DNA from: Sinonovacula constricta
Taxonomy: Eukaryota > Mollusca > Bivalvia > Cardiida > Solecurtidae
DNA: 64,000 nucleotides
Direction: 5' to 3'
Assembly: GCA_007844125.1 (NCBI GenBank)
Contig: CM017558.1
Coordinates: 59,184,550 to 59,248,549 of the forward strand
The position numbers were made by a program, and so were the translations under genes. This document shows, piece by piece, positions 35,901 to 42,834 of the stretch. Position 1 is the first letter of the stretch. The number at the start of each line of letters is the position of its first letter. Below the pieces are notes generated by a model. That model worked only from the letters and a program-made list of their open reading frames with translations, was not told the origin of the DNA and ran no database searches.

Positions 35901-36183
35901 ATATCATTTATTCTTGATGCTACCTACTTGATGTTTACTAAACAAATTATTCAATGCATGCTATCAAATTGAAAGATATCTTTTTCTTGAACATACATGG
36001 GACATAATTTGTAACTTTGTCTAGATCTAGTTCAATTTTTTTATATATTATGTGGTTTGTCACAGGAACTTGTCATATTTTTATTTTTATTTTCCAGAAA
36101 TGGCAGAACTAATGAAGTGTCAAGGCCGCAAATTACAGAAAGTGAAAGCAACAGAGAAACAAATTAGAAAAAAGAAGAGATGA
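2904..36183 (+). CDS. CCDC158: CCDC158-like coiled-coil protein, 5'-truncated by window edge, 21 exons
   Basis: Coding exons are 2904-2994, 4908-5144, 5615-5691, 8210-8320, 9946-10060, 10374-10493, 14174-14371, 14916-15311, 15840-16132, 16932-17041, 17435-17613, 19451-19609, 22416-22460, 25737-25829, 27942-28097, 29394-29590, 30645-30769, 31099-31251, 32300-32440, 35494-35616 and 36098-36183. All introns are GT..AG and all phases agree, giving about 1,068 codons to TGA at 36181. The product is rich in E, K, Q and L heptads, has a basic S/T-rich linker near residues 750-1000 of the visible part, and ends in a short conserved coil. Stretches such as HHQRITQMTAEHEKQL, KEAAGKFWDRE, KEVTAKRSQIDTLQSK and YKELGSELKGLLDEMRTLI align in order with vertebrate CCDC158 as I remember it (about 1,110 residues). 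The family's role is poorly known; a structural or scaffold role is inferred from the coiled coil. The N-terminal 100 or so residues are off the window. Confidence 0.9.
2995..3520. repeat. 36-bp minisatellite starting at a splice donor
   Basis: About 14 copies of a unit of roughly 36 bp built on GTATGTGGAAGTGGTTGG and GTAGGCAAGATGGGTG, with a shorter subtype near 3360-3500. The first copy begins with the GTATGT donor of the preceding CCDC158 exon, and GGTATGTGG recurs in most copies. Reading through from the exon meets a stop within nine codons, so these copies are intronic. Long open frames here in either direction are repeat artefacts. Confidence 0.9.
4908..5144 (+). CDS. CCDC158: CCDC158 exon
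   Basis: 79 codons, phase 0 at both ends, acceptor attgcag, donor gtacat. Includes TTLNQVRVILVEAERRRGK and LVHTLERCIQEMNKDTEL, which align with the human segment containing EIRSILVDFEEASGK. It joins in frame to the exon ending at 2994 and the exon beginning at 5615. Confidence 0.9.
5296..5484 (+). mobile_element. SINE-like element, copy A (partial)
   Basis: Contains GTGGCTTCCCTCCTAACGCT, GGTTCAGTCCCTGGGCACCT and ATAGAAATGTCGCTGC, shared almost base for base with 24265-24524. The tRNA-like head seen in the other copy is absent here, so this looks 5'-truncated. Confidence 0.7.
5615..5691 (+). CDS. CCDC158: CCDC158 exon
   Basis: 77 bp, phase 0 start and phase 2 end, acceptor tttttcag, donor gttagt. 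Encodes LEKELSEVKKTQTSDQKN and ends in FEHHQ. The arginine codon is split with the next exon, so the conserved HHQRI motif spans the intron. Confidence 0.88.
6861..7611. mobile_element. Tandem-repeat-core element, copy 2
   Basis: Same left foldback (agctcacctgaa, then aaggtgagct), and the same 3' tail ending in ATAATGGCCCTCTTGT. The core has only about three units, and around 7142-7225 one segment is inverted relative to its neighbours. It lies in a CCDC158 intron. Confidence 0.8.
8210..8320 (+). CDS. CCDC158: CCDC158 exon
   Basis: 111 bp, phases 2 and 2, acceptor cctattcag, donor gtgagt. Encodes ITQMTAEHEKQLQVANEKIT and GLRKQVSSLETQL. The first part matches the human IEQLISEHEVEITGL segment, one of the clearest family anchors in the window. 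Confidence 0.92.
8836..9375. repeat. Decayed tandem repeat, about four units of 150-165 bp
   Basis: The phrase CTCAGCAACTACCAGTTGG and its variants recurs near 8850, 9013, 9098 and 9248, each followed by ATTGTCAACAC and TTATTGCCCTTT. The copies are strongly diverged. No coding capacity. Confidence 0.7.
9390..9760. repeat. Dispersed repeat related to 29650-30300
   Basis: Shares diverged blocks such as GATATTTGGTATACATGTTCC, then TGGCCCTCT with a TCCATCAGAAAACATGGC-like end, with the second intronic copy. Probably fragments of one old element. No ends identified. Confidence 0.5.
9946..10060 (+). CDS. CCDC158: CCDC158 exon
   Basis: 115 bp, phase 2 start and phase 0 end, acceptor ttttacag, donor gtaagt. 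Strongly charged coil including KEETMKEMENKVKHLREEL. Confidence 0.9.
10374..10493 (+). CDS. CCDC158: CCDC158 exon
   Basis: 40 codons, phases 0 and 0, acceptor aataaacag, donor gtacag. Encodes ENLEQTLSGTEKEMSKLRSE and MESKVADLQ, a continuous coiled coil. The next intron (3.7 kb) holds a MITE and a nest of transposons. Confidence 0.9.
10764..11251. mobile_element. MITE, copy 1
   Basis: About 488 bp bounded by inverted repeats GGTATCCAGCAGTTTG (10768) and CAAACTGCTGGATACC (ending about 11249). The interior contains GGTCACATGGTTTTCT, TGGATAGGAAATACC and AGGACATCAATGAACAGTAT, all recognisable in the copy at 47686-48165. No open frame. Confidence 0.8.
11416..11512 (+). mobile_element. SINE left half with tRNA-like head
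   Basis: The first 68 bp fold like a tRNA: GCCCGG pairs with CCGGGC, there is an A-box-like TTGGTAGAGCATCAG, and a degenerate B box. The anticodon-loop position would read GTA. It runs into AAAATGGTAGT, as in the SINE at 24265, and is then broken by a DNA transposon. The other half resumes at 13488. Confidence 0.7.
11513..13487. mobile_element. DNA transposon inserted in a SINE
   Basis: The left end CAGCATGGGTGAAAGTT mirrors the right end AACTTTCACCC(ATG). The flanks carry an 8-bp direct repeat ATGGTAGT at 11505-11512 and 13488-13495. CAG termini and an 8-bp duplication suggest the hAT superfamily. There is a 27-base G run near 11611-11637 and a GC-rich hairpin near 13397-13445. No transposase is visible, so it is non-autonomous. 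The right terminus overlaps the duplication by three bases, leaving that boundary uncertain. Confidence 0.7.
12051..13337. mobile_element. Nested DNA transposon with TA flanks
   Basis: TACCGTGCTTTGCGGAATA at 12051 is inverted as TATTCCGCAAAATACGGTA ending at 13337. The TIR similarity extends further with GC-rich CCCCGC motifs. Flanking TA on both sides suggests a Tc1/mariner-type insertion. No transposase open frame is seen in 1.29 kb. Confidence 0.7.
13488..13684 (+). mobile_element. SINE right half
   Basis: Continuation of the element begun at 11416: GGTAGTTCCACAACTGGTCG, a palindromic GTACATGGCATGC stretch, then ACATTAAACCCAATAAAC and an AAC-rich tail. It would abut the left half at ATGGTAGT if the inserted transposon were absent. 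Confidence 0.6.
14174..14371 (+). CDS. CCDC158: CCDC158 exon
   Basis: 66 codons, phases 0 and 0, acceptor cctaacag, donor gtaggc. The segment EKEAAGKFWDREGQLRSK followed by REVDRLEKMLATVKQEC aligns with human EKEQNKRLWDRD...EVQRLEALLKALKSEC. The conserved tryptophan makes this a strong family marker. Confidence 0.94.
14916..15311 (+). CDS. CCDC158: CCDC158 exon (largest)
   Basis: 132 codons, phases 0 and 0, acceptor gttcttag, donor gtatgt. Opens with ISMIERQERERHMDKISSLT and ends with LEEREKNVNILQ, all long coiled coil. The acceptor lies just upstream of an internal ATG (14922), which could be mistaken for a translation start. Confidence 0.94.
15840..16132 (+). CDS. CCDC158: CCDC158 exon
   Basis: 293 bp, phase 0 start and phase 2 end, acceptor ttcttacag, donor gtaatt. 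Encodes EQMAKLQQVLETTSSDNQ through KMKIREKRVKELETERQKM to ETIFKELKES. The REKRVKELETE stretch corresponds to human DAKIRELEARVSDLELE. Confidence 0.93.
16932..17041 (+). CDS. CCDC158: CCDC158 exon
   Basis: 110 bp, phase 2 start and phase 1 end, acceptor cctgctacag, donor gtaagg. Encodes YEVSSLSEEKDELKKEYEST, close to human SELNNLSEEYEVLKRN, followed by YQLEKTIGKLQYRIK. Confidence 0.93.
17435..17613 (+). CDS. CCDC158: CCDC158 exon whose 3' end seeds a minisatellite
   Basis: 179 bp, phase 1 start and phase 0 end, acceptor gtttcag, donor gtaata at 17614. Contains KMADKMQKEVTAKRSQIDTL, almost the same as human GMQKQITAKRGQIDALQSK and the best family signature in the window. The last codons (IDTLVK) and the donor are repeated downstream in 30-bp in-frame copies up to about 17830. 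Donors at 17644, 17704, 17734 and 17824 would therefore extend this exon by whole ten-residue repeats. The shortest form is called because human sequence resumes immediately in the next exon. Confidence 0.9.
17584..19270. repeat. 30/31-bp minisatellite copying an exon end plus splice donor
   Basis: About 53 copies of AGATAGATACACTTGTCAAG followed by GTAATAACAC. The first eight units are exactly 30 bp and keep the exon frame open; from about 17830 units become 31 bp, and the frame closes at 17917-17919. The first unit overlaps the last codons of the CCDC158 exon. Many copies retain AAG/GTAATA, identical to the real donor. The last copies before 19270 are diverged. Confidence 0.95.
19451..19609 (+). 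CDS. CCDC158: CCDC158 exon
   Basis: 53 codons, phases 0 and 0, acceptor cattttatag, donor gtatgt. Begins EKCHLEEGKDKLKTSLNKSL, matching human EKHFLKEEKSKLSQELS directly after the previous exon's conserved end. Confidence 0.93.
19610..21183 (+). other. Intron sequence without recognisable features
   Basis: AT-rich CCDC158 intron DNA with short T runs. I found no exon with a matching phase and no repeat structure in this stretch. Confidence 0.6.
21184..22062. repeat. 35-bp minisatellite in a CCDC158 intron
   Basis: About 25 copies of GTTCCTTGACACATTG followed by TATAGGTTCAGATCAGCCA. Two subtypes, TGTATAGGTTCAG and TGTGTAGGTTCAAA, often alternate, suggesting a 70-bp dimeric unit. Copies are nearly identical, so the array is young or homogenised. 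It ends about 350 bp before the micro-exon. Confidence 0.95.
22416..22460 (+). CDS. CCDC158: CCDC158 micro-exon
   Basis: 15 codons (YQVLERTLKKIGKDK), phases 0 and 0, acceptor gttgagcag, donor gtacct. It fits the position of the human coil before VALDKAS. The donor is weak, so this exon may be skipped in some transcripts; skipping would keep the frame. Confidence 0.7.
22461..25736 (+). other. Large CCDC158 intron
   Basis: Apart from the SINE at 24265-24524, this 3.3-kb intron shows only AT-rich sequence. No candidate exon with good splice sites was seen. Confidence 0.6.
24265..24524 (+). mobile_element. tRNA-derived SINE, copy B
   Basis: The head carries a B-box-like GGTTCAAACCC after GCATCAGCAATCAGGAGG, then the body shared with 5296-5484, ending in a short CCAATCCAATC repeat. 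The arrangement fits a Pol III SINE. It lies in a CCDC158 intron. Confidence 0.75.
25737..25829 (+). CDS. CCDC158: CCDC158 exon
   Basis: 31 codons, phases 0 and 0, acceptor ttggtgtag, donor gtaggg. Encodes EMFEQEITRMKLAHQLEVK, parallel to human IIQRQEQESVRLKLQHTLDVK, marking the end of the long central coil. Confidence 0.92.
26703..27730. mobile_element. Candidate THAP-type DNA transposon remnant
   Basis: The left border GGCCTTTCC...TGCCC is loosely inverted at the right border (GGGCAAAC...GGAAAGGCT), giving a region of about 1 kb. It encloses a THAP-like zinc-finger start at 26825. P-type transposases carry N-terminal THAP domains, hence the call. The inverted repeats are imperfect and no target duplication is clear. 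Confidence 0.5.
26825..26980 (+). pseudogene. THAP zinc-finger fragment
   Basis: A 51-codon frame beginning MERLLKKDRKLKLPKD continues with CCICEGIYCG, then SLHRFPQNKRLQCIWIQ and a TGA. The Cys pair, HRFP and the following tryptophan match the first half of a THAP DNA-binding domain. The second half (the later Cys-x2-His pair) is missing. It lies in a CCDC158 intron and is probably the dead start of a transposase. Confidence 0.55.
27942..28097 (+). CDS. CCDC158: CCDC158 exon, linker
   Basis: 52 codons, phases 0 and 0, acceptor ttcacaccag, donor gtaatg. The sequence leaves coiled coil for a basic S/G/R-rich linker (for example SGRGTSVSSNDASRHRG). Length and splice sites fit, but sequence conservation is low, as expected for a disordered linker. 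Confidence 0.88.
28407..29258. mobile_element. Tandem-repeat-core element, copy 3
   Basis: Left end degraded (gttagcacgttgaagatgat), about five core units, 3' tail with CCTCAGGTGAGTGATTAATG. Same orientation as copies 1 and 2. It lies in a CCDC158 intron. Confidence 0.75.
29394..29590 (+). CDS. CCDC158: CCDC158 exon
   Basis: 197 bp, phase 0 start and phase 2 end, acceptor tttttacag, donor gtacga. Contains YKELGSELKGLLDEMRTLIS, matching human TRDLKQLLQELRSVINEE, then a basic S/R-rich tail. Confidence 0.92.
29650..30300. repeat. Dispersed repeat related to 9390-9760
   Basis: Contains recurring TGGCCCTCTATCC/TGGCCCTCTGTC blocks and ATGGTCATGGCCATTTTT, arranged as about three diverged units. 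Shared with the earlier intronic copy. Non-coding. Confidence 0.5.
30645..30769 (+). CDS. CCDC158: CCDC158 exon, linker
   Basis: 125 bp, phase 2 start and phase 1 end, acceptor ctctttgcag, donor gtaatt. Encodes VAPTDVSYHSDTEADDRVWH and GTYGLYSPERDLPK, a low-similarity linker supported by splice sites and phase. Confidence 0.85.
31099..31251 (+). CDS. CCDC158: CCDC158 exon, linker
   Basis: 153 bp, phases 1 and 1, acceptor tatttcag, donor gtgagg. Encodes a basic patch (RRQQKKHRRSKSAEA) that could act as a nuclear-localisation-like or phosphorylated segment (inference), then an S/D-rich stretch. Confidence 0.85.
32300..32440 (+). CDS. CCDC158: CCDC158 exon, S/T-rich
   Basis: 141 bp, phases 1 and 1, acceptor acatcacag, donor gtatcc. 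Encodes an S/T/P-rich low-complexity segment (TEGSPSFSTTPLTLEDTD). Being phase 1 on both sides, it could be skipped without frameshift. Confidence 0.72.
32441..35493 (+). other. CCDC158 intron with a diverged repeat pair
   Basis: 3.05 kb, AT-rich. Around 33050-33310 two diverged units of about 150 bp share TTGGTA, the phrase GGTGATGAGT and a CAAGAACGATAACT/CAAGAGCTATG end. I saw no further exon or gene. Confidence 0.5.
35494..35616 (+). CDS. CCDC158: CCDC158 exon, C-terminal coil
   Basis: 123 bp, phases 1 and 1, acceptor tctgaacag, donor gtaaag. Contains ELCRRLEEKIASLTKMGGTL, matching human KTCRKLQNRLESLQTLVEDL near the C-terminus. Confidence 0.93.
36098..36183 (+). CDS. CCDC158: CCDC158 terminal exon with stop
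   Basis: Acceptor attttccag, phase 1 start, stop TGA at 36181-36183. Encodes MAELMKCQGRKLQKVKATEK and a lysine/arginine-rich end, parallel to human SMIRNQEKRIQKVKDQEK. A 35-bp minisatellite starts about 80 bp after the stop. Confidence 0.93.
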
Positions 36184-37310
36184 TAAGGAAAAAGATTTTA
36201 GATTAATACTTTACCTTGCCTTTATCATTTAATAGTGTGTGTTCACTTATAAAACCTGTGCTAAACACATGTACTGTTTGCATTGGACAGGCATGCTAAA
36301 CACATGTACTGTCTGTATTGGACAGGCATGCTTACCACATGTACTGTCTGTATTGGACAGGCATGCTTACCACATGTACTGTCTGTATTGGACAGGCATG
36401 CTTACCACATGTACTGTCTGTATTGGACAGGCATGCTAAACACATGTACTGTTTGTATTGGACAGGCATGCTTACCACATGTACTCTCTGTATTGGACAG
36501 GCATGCTTACCACATGTACTGTCTGCATTGGACAGGCATGCTAAACACATGTACTCTCTGTATTGGACAGGCATGCTAAACACATGTACTCTCTGTATTG
36601 GACAGGCATGCTAAACACATGTACTCTCTGTATTGGACAGGCATGCTAAACACAGGTACTCTCTGTATTGGACAGGCATGCTAAACACATGTACTGTCTG
36701 TATTGGACAGGCATGCTAAACACATGTACTCTCTGTATTGGACAGGCATGTATTTACAATGTTACCTTTTGTACACAGCAGGTATGTGTTTGCAAAATCT
36801 GTCTGTATAAGGACGTGCTTGTGCATTTACATGTTCTGTTTGTATTGGACAGGTTTGTGTTCACATGTTTTGTCTGCACTTTACATGTGTGTGTTCACCT
36901 GTAACTTCAGCAATAGACAGTGTGTGTTCACATGCACTGTCTATATTAGACAGGTGTGTGCACACATGTTTTGTCTGTATTTGAGAGGTATGTTGTAGCA
37001 TGTGCCATCTGCACTAGACAGGTGTGTTTTCACATTTGTGATCTGCATTAGACAGGTGTGTGTTCACATGTACTGTCTGTACTCAACTGGTGTGTGTTCA
37101 CATGTACTGTCTGTACTCAACAGGTGTGCATTCACATATGCGATCAGCTTAAGACACATGTGTATTAATGTGTACTGTATGTTTACTCAGCAGGTATGTA
37201 AAGTTTACATATGCTATCTCACATGAACTGGTTCCAGTTAGCATGTTCCATTTAAACCTTCATTGCAATCATGATATCTGTTGGAGCTTCAGAATAAAAT
37301 CTCTATGCCA
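36184..37310 (+). other. Probable CCDC158 3' UTR with polyadenylation signal
   Basis: After the stop, the first canonical AATAAA is at 37293-37298. The implied 3' UTR is about 1.1 kb and would consist mainly of the 35-bp array and its diverged continuation. Transcript data are not available, and a later signal could be used. Confidence 0.45.
36262..37200. repeat. 35-bp minisatellite in the probable CCDC158 3' UTR
   Basis: About 14 clear copies of GCTAAACACATGTACTGTCT plus GTATTGGACAGGCAT to 36760, with TAAACAC/TTACCAC subtypes, then diverged longer relatives (TGTGTTCACATGTACTGTCT) to about 37200. As 35 is not a multiple of three, all three frames stay open in turn, which explains the long spurious frames here. 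Confidence 0.92.
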
Positions 37311-38750
37311 AACTATTTGCCTGTTAATGTGTACAGATGTATAGATAATCAATTAATTGTTAATTATTTGACCTGACTTTAACTGGTGGTGATGATGGTA
37401 TTTACCAAAGAGATTCTATGTCTTCTTTCTTTAAAATGTTTTCTCTGAAAGTAAATGACTTAGCAGAAATATGTTTAGTCATTTATGGCACTTCAAACTG
37501 GTATGTAAGGCATCTGGCACCCATCTCGTTACCTATTAGGCCTCAGTTGCTAGGGCCGTGGAGAACAGAGGCTTCTGATAATACATACGTAACAGTGGCA
37601 GCGCAGTAGGCTCAATGGCAGCAAGCATATTTATTTTGTGTGTTTATAATTTTTGGACAATCAATTAAAAAATGATCAAATTTATATTTATTTATTCATC
37701 GTTTGAGTCCAGTGTCTTGCATGTAGCTTTTTTCGATTCAACAGGCATTCATAACAGCTTTTTGTTATTTGAACTGTGTTTATGCAACCATGAATGTTGT
37801 ATTGTATTATATGTCTAGGTTGAGATCTGAGCATCAAGCCAGTATATTTACTAATAATGTCTGTGATATTAATTTTTAAATAACATATTTTGTGTTTTAA
37901 TTGTATTCGGATGTCTCTTAAGTTTTAAGCATTTAGTTATCTAATATATATTTATTTGTTCAGTAATCAATATTAGATAGGACCCAATTGTATTGTTATT
38001 TGTAAAAATGTTTTATATATATCTTTCTTTCCAAGCTACTGAAGTCTGTCCGTTTAAATATTACCTCATAAATGTTGAATTACTATCATGTGGGTCTCGT
38101 TTATGGTCTAATGTATTATCATTATCAAATCATATGATTGTCTAATGACTTAGGTGTTAATATATTCATCATATTTAAGTTTTATTTTATTTGCTTTTAG
38201 TCAAGAGAACATTTTATTTTAAATTTCCTTGACATGATTGTTTGTTTTTTAAGACATTGTTTGTAAGCAGCTCAAGGTTAAGGTTTTACTCAGAGGTAAA
38301 AGGTTATACTGCCAAATAGCAGGGTAGTGTGGGCAGTAATCACATTCAGTGGAAGATTGAGGTAGTTTATTATTATTATTATTATTTGCTTGATCATAAA
38401 CTGTTTATTCTGTCCACTTTAGAATACATTCCTTTTATAGAATAAATAAGGTAATGATTTGTGTACTTTTTGTATATAAATATATATATATATATTAACT
38501 GTTTTATACTGGTTCTGTAGATAGGAAAATGTCAAATTAAAAGAGGAATTAAACATCTTTTACTTGGTTTTCTTGTGGGTTTTTTTCCAAGTTAGTAATT
38601 TTCTTCATGATGGATCTGTCACAGTTTGATATTTGGGTCACACATTGGCTGTTGGTAGTTATTTTTTCTTTGAAACAAAAATTCATACTGTATATATCAA
38701 GAAAAATGAACAAGTGAATAAATTACGTATTTTTGTTTTAAAAGATATAT
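37311..38750. other. Intergenic, no gene seen
   Basis: AT-rich sequence with a (TTA)n run at about 38369-38387 and a (TA)n run at about 38478-38495. Further AATAAA motifs occur (for example near 38441), but nothing ties them to a transcript. Confidence 0.6.
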
Positions 38751-38774
38751 GAAATGGTTCCTATTCATTGGGGA

Positions 38775-39425
38775 GATAACTCTATGCTATGTGACAAGGC
38801 ACCTACACTCAGGGGAGATACAAGCTATATGATGGGGTACCTACCCTCAGGGGAGATACAAGCTATATGATGAGGTACCTACCCTCAGGGGAGATAATAG
38901 CTATATGATGATGTACCTACCCACAGGGGAGATAATAGCTGTATGATGAGGTACCTACATGAAGGGGAGATAATAGCTATATGATGATGTACCTACCCTC
39001 AGGGGAGATAATAGCTGTAAGATGAGGTACCTACCCTCAGGGGAGATACAAGCTATATGATGGGGTACCTACCCTCAGGGGAGATACAAGCTATATGATG
39101 AGGTACCTACCCTCAGGGGAGATAATAGCTATATGATGATGTACCTACCCTCAGGGGAGATAATAGCTGTATGATGAGGTACCTACCCTCAGGGGAGATA
39201 ATAGCTATATGATGAGGTACCTACCCTCAGGGGAGATAATAGCTATATGATGAGGCACCTACCCTCAGGGGAGATACAAGCTATATGATGAGGTACCTGC
39301 CCTCAGGGGAGATAATAGCTATGTAATGAGGCACCTACCCTCAGGGGAGATAATAGCTGTATGATGAGGTACCTACCCTCAGGGGAGATAATAGCTGTAT
39401 GATGAGGTACCTACCTGAAGGGAAG
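38775..39425. repeat. 38-bp minisatellite
   Basis: About 17 copies of CTACCCTCAGGGGAGATAAT followed by AGCTATATGATGAGGTAC. ATACAAG/ATAATAG subtypes occur in a repeating order. Diverged descendants (GGGAAGATAATTCTATGCT) continue on both sides of the MITE at 39669-40323, out to about 40930. Confidence 0.93.
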
Positions 39426-40930
39426 ACAATTTCACACTATCTGATCAGGTACCTAATAACAGGGAAGATAATTCTATGCTTTTTGAAGAAGTACCTATCA
39501 AAAAGGGAAGATAATTTTACACCATCTGACCAGGTACCTACACACAGGAAAGATAACTGTATGCTATTTATTCCATATCTGCCCACAAGGGAGATACTCT
39601 ATTAAGAAGGGGAACACTTTAAGATGTCAAACCTACCCACAAGGAAGAAAATTTGCTGTTTGATTATACAGTGCTCCCTCTCTTAAGCTATTAAGCAACA
39701 TCAAGCGGAAGGAGAGAATTTGGTTGCTTAAGAGAGGTAGTTGCTCTAGAGAGGTAACCCTTAGACATGTGTATACATGTATACATGTACTTAAGTATTT
39801 AAATACCAGTTTCAAATCCATTTAATGTTATTTTCTTCTGTAATTTGCTTGGCTTTATTTCTATATATCTAAAAAATTATATTATCTTATTTAATAAAAG
39901 TTTTTATATAGTTAAGTTTATTGACATGCACACCATTAAATGGTTAAGATTCTTTTTAATCTGTTCTACTTTTTCAACAAAAGAGAAAACTGTAAAAACA
40001 ATGTTCGATTGAACCAAGTGGTTCCCGTCGCTTTACAAATAGACATACACGCGGGATCCAGTCACGTTTTGTTTGAAAATTTCCGATATCACGCGGCATC
40101 ACGGAAAATGCCGACGGCTAACGACGACTGGCGAAACAAATCATCGGCCGCTCAAGGGAGGGAATTTAAACAATGCGGAAGTAAACATGTGTGACGGTAA
40201 CCGTTTAAGAGAGTTACCGTTCTTTAGAGGGAAAATTACGTTAAAAACGACAGGGGGTAAATAGAAGTGACGTCTAAGAGAGGTATTCGTCTAAGAGAGG
40301 TGACGTTTGGAGAGGGAGCACTGTATACATACCCCTACGGAAGATAACTGTAAACTTTTTCAAGCCATGTCTATCACAAGGGAGATAATATTTTGCTGTT
40401 TTGTAACACCCACACACACGGGAGATCATTCTATGCCATTTGATGACATACCCACGCACAATGCAGATAATTCTCATTACCTGATGAAGTGACAGTCAAT
40501 ATTTATGACATTTCTCTGCTATTTGATGCCATACCTACCTGCATGAATAATTCTATAATATTTGATGACATACATAGCTGCAAGAATAATAATTCTGTAT
40601 TTGATGACATATCTACCCGCATAAACAATATTTTGAAAATGTTTGGTGACATATTTATATGCAAGAATGATACTTCTATGCTATTTCATGACAAAACCCA
40701 CCCACAAGAGAGATAATACTAGCCAGAAGGGAGATAATTCTATGCTCTATGAGGACAACAGAAGTAATTACATATGTATACTATTTGATTATATAATAAC
40801 CACAAGGGAGGTAATTGAAAACTATTTGGTGACTCGCCTTCCCCCAAAGGATCTTCCATACTATTGGATGTCATACATATAAAAAAGAGATACACCAGTG
40901 ATATTTGTTGACACACGCACCCACAAAAGG
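39426..40930. repeat. Diverged flank of the 38-bp array
   Basis: Degenerate units recur (GGGAGATAATTCTATGC, TATTTGATGACATACC), interrupted by the MITE at 39669-40323. The gradient from clean to decayed copies suggests homogenisation only in the core. Short open frames here are repeat artefacts. Confidence 0.65.
39669..40323. mobile_element. TA-flanked MITE with CAGTGCTCCCTCTC termini
   Basis: Starts CAGTGCTCCCTCTCTTAAG and ends AGAGGGAGCACTG, exact inverted termini of about 13 bp. Flanks are TATA on both sides (TA or TATA duplication). Near both ends, AAGAGAGGTA-like motifs repeat. The interior is notably GC-rich for this region (CATCACGGAAAATGCCGACG). The ends resemble Tc1/mariner-pogo derived elements. 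No transposase. Confidence 0.85.
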
Positions 40931-41199
40931 GATTCAAAGAGGCTTGCGGACATAGACTGCTTTGTTTTCATAGTTTGGGTAACTCAGTACAAATGTTAAA
41001 AAAGTCTAATGCCTTTGCAGCTGTGTTTTACAGTAGGCCTTGCCACGTTCGTGTTTCTGCCCAGAAGATTGTATTGTATTTCTTGAGTTAGGATTATCAT
41101 AAAGTCGCCAAATGTGATTAATACAATTGATTTTTGGCTGTAAAAGGAATTAACGAAAACTATGTAAGTCCAACTTTAAAGCTGAATATGCGAAAGTCC

Positions 41200-42205
41200 T
41201 GTAACCCTCGATGAGACGTTAGTGACACCGACGGAAGTCCCGTTATCCCCGTTGAGACGTTAGTGACACCGACTAAAGTCCCATTACCCTTGTTAAGACG
41301 TTAGTGACACCGACTAAGGTCCCGTTACCCTCGTTGAGACGTTACTGACACCGACTAAAGTCCTGTAACCCTCGTTGAGACGTTAGTGACACCGACTAAA
41401 GTCCCGTTACCCTCGTCGAGACGTTACTGACACCGACTAAAGTCCCGTTACCCTCGTTGAGACGTTAGTGATACCGACTAAAGTCCCGTTACCCTCGTTG
41501 AGACGTTAGTGACACCGACTAAAGTCCCGTTACTCCCGTTGAGACGTTACTGACACCGACTAAAGTCCCGTTATCCAGGTTGAGACGTTAGTGACACCGA
41601 CTACAGTCCCATTACCCTCGTTGAGACGTTAGTGACATCGACTAAAGTCCCGTTACCCTCGTTGAGACGTTACTGACACCGACTAAAGTCCCGTTACCTT
41701 CGTTAAGACGTTACTGACACCGACTAAAGTCCCGTTATCCCCGTTGAGACGTTAGTGACACCGACTAAGGTCCCGTTACCCTCGTTGAGACGTTACTGAC
41801 ACCGACTAAAGTCCTGTAACCCTCGTTGAGACGTTACTGACACCGACTAAAGTCCCATTACCCTCGTTGAGACGTTACTGACACCGACTAAAGTCCCGTT
41901 CCCCTCGTTGAGACGTTACTGACACCGACTAAAGTCCCGTTATCCCCGTTGAGACGTTACTGACACCAACTAAAGTCCCGTTACCCTCGTTGAGACGTTA
42001 CTGACATCGACTAAAGTCCCTTTATCCCCGTTGAGACGTTACCGACACCGACTAAAGTCCCGTTACCCTCGTTGAGACGTTACTGACACCGACTAAAGTC
42101 CCGTTATTCTCGTTGAGACGTTACTGACACCGACTAAAGTCCCGTTACTCCCGTTGAGACGTTAATGGCACCGACTTAAGTCCCGTTACTCCCGTTGAGA
42201 CACTT
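41200..42205. repeat. 41-bp minisatellite
   Basis: About 24 copies of CGTTGAGACGTTAGTGACAC followed by CGACTAAAGTCCCGTTACCCT. TTAGTGACAC and TTACTGACAC subtypes are interspersed. It is CpG-rich (up to four CGs per unit) in otherwise CpG-poor DNA. No relation to the neighbouring arrays. Confidence 0.95.
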
Positions 42206-42830
42206 ATTTGACCATAGAACGACACAGACGTTTAAAAAGACATGTTATCATCGAATTAAAAATATAACCATTTTATTAATTAGTTTTCTTAAATAATCAT
42301 AATTATGAAAAAAATTGTAAAGAGGCGCTATAATACATGGTCGTCAAAACGTGAATGTGTATCGTTGTTAATAAAATATTTCTTCTTTTTAATATGTTTT
42401 ATTTCTTACATAACTTTAAGCAGAGCCGAGTCAAATGTGCGGTGCTATTTACCTCCTATATATAGTAATCTGTTTATTTTACATATCAAATAACCATCCA
42501 TTCACAATTGTTACAGATAATACAATCGAAGCTTTTTTAATTTATGCCGTTTACATAGTTGGCTATTGAAAATCTAGAGATAAACGAGATACACTGTTCA
42601 ACATGGGTAACCTTTTAATCAATACATAAATAGACTGTACAGTCGGGACTTGATAACCGAGGCCCCGGGTAGAGGAAATGGTACCAGTCATCAAACTTTA
42701 TACACCATGAGTTAAACCGGTTTGACTTAACGTTATACATACTTTACAATAAATAACTCGTTAAAGATTGAGATTGTTTTTGTTCGTTTTAATTTGTTAG
42801 TAATGTTTTCGTTTTAGCTTGATGAAACTT
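42206..42830. other. Intergenic, no feature seen
   Basis: AT-rich spacer between two minisatellites. A short stretch near 42650-42720 is richer in GC and contains AAACCGGTTT-like palindromic sequence. No gene recognised. Confidence 0.5.
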
Positions 42831-42834
42831 AGTA

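Noticed and set aside
36239..36614. Overlapping + strand frames repeating DRHAYHMYCLYWTG
   Set aside because: A 35-bp unit cycles through all three frames, so open frames arise automatically. They lie after the CCDC158 stop, and the codons show no independent support.
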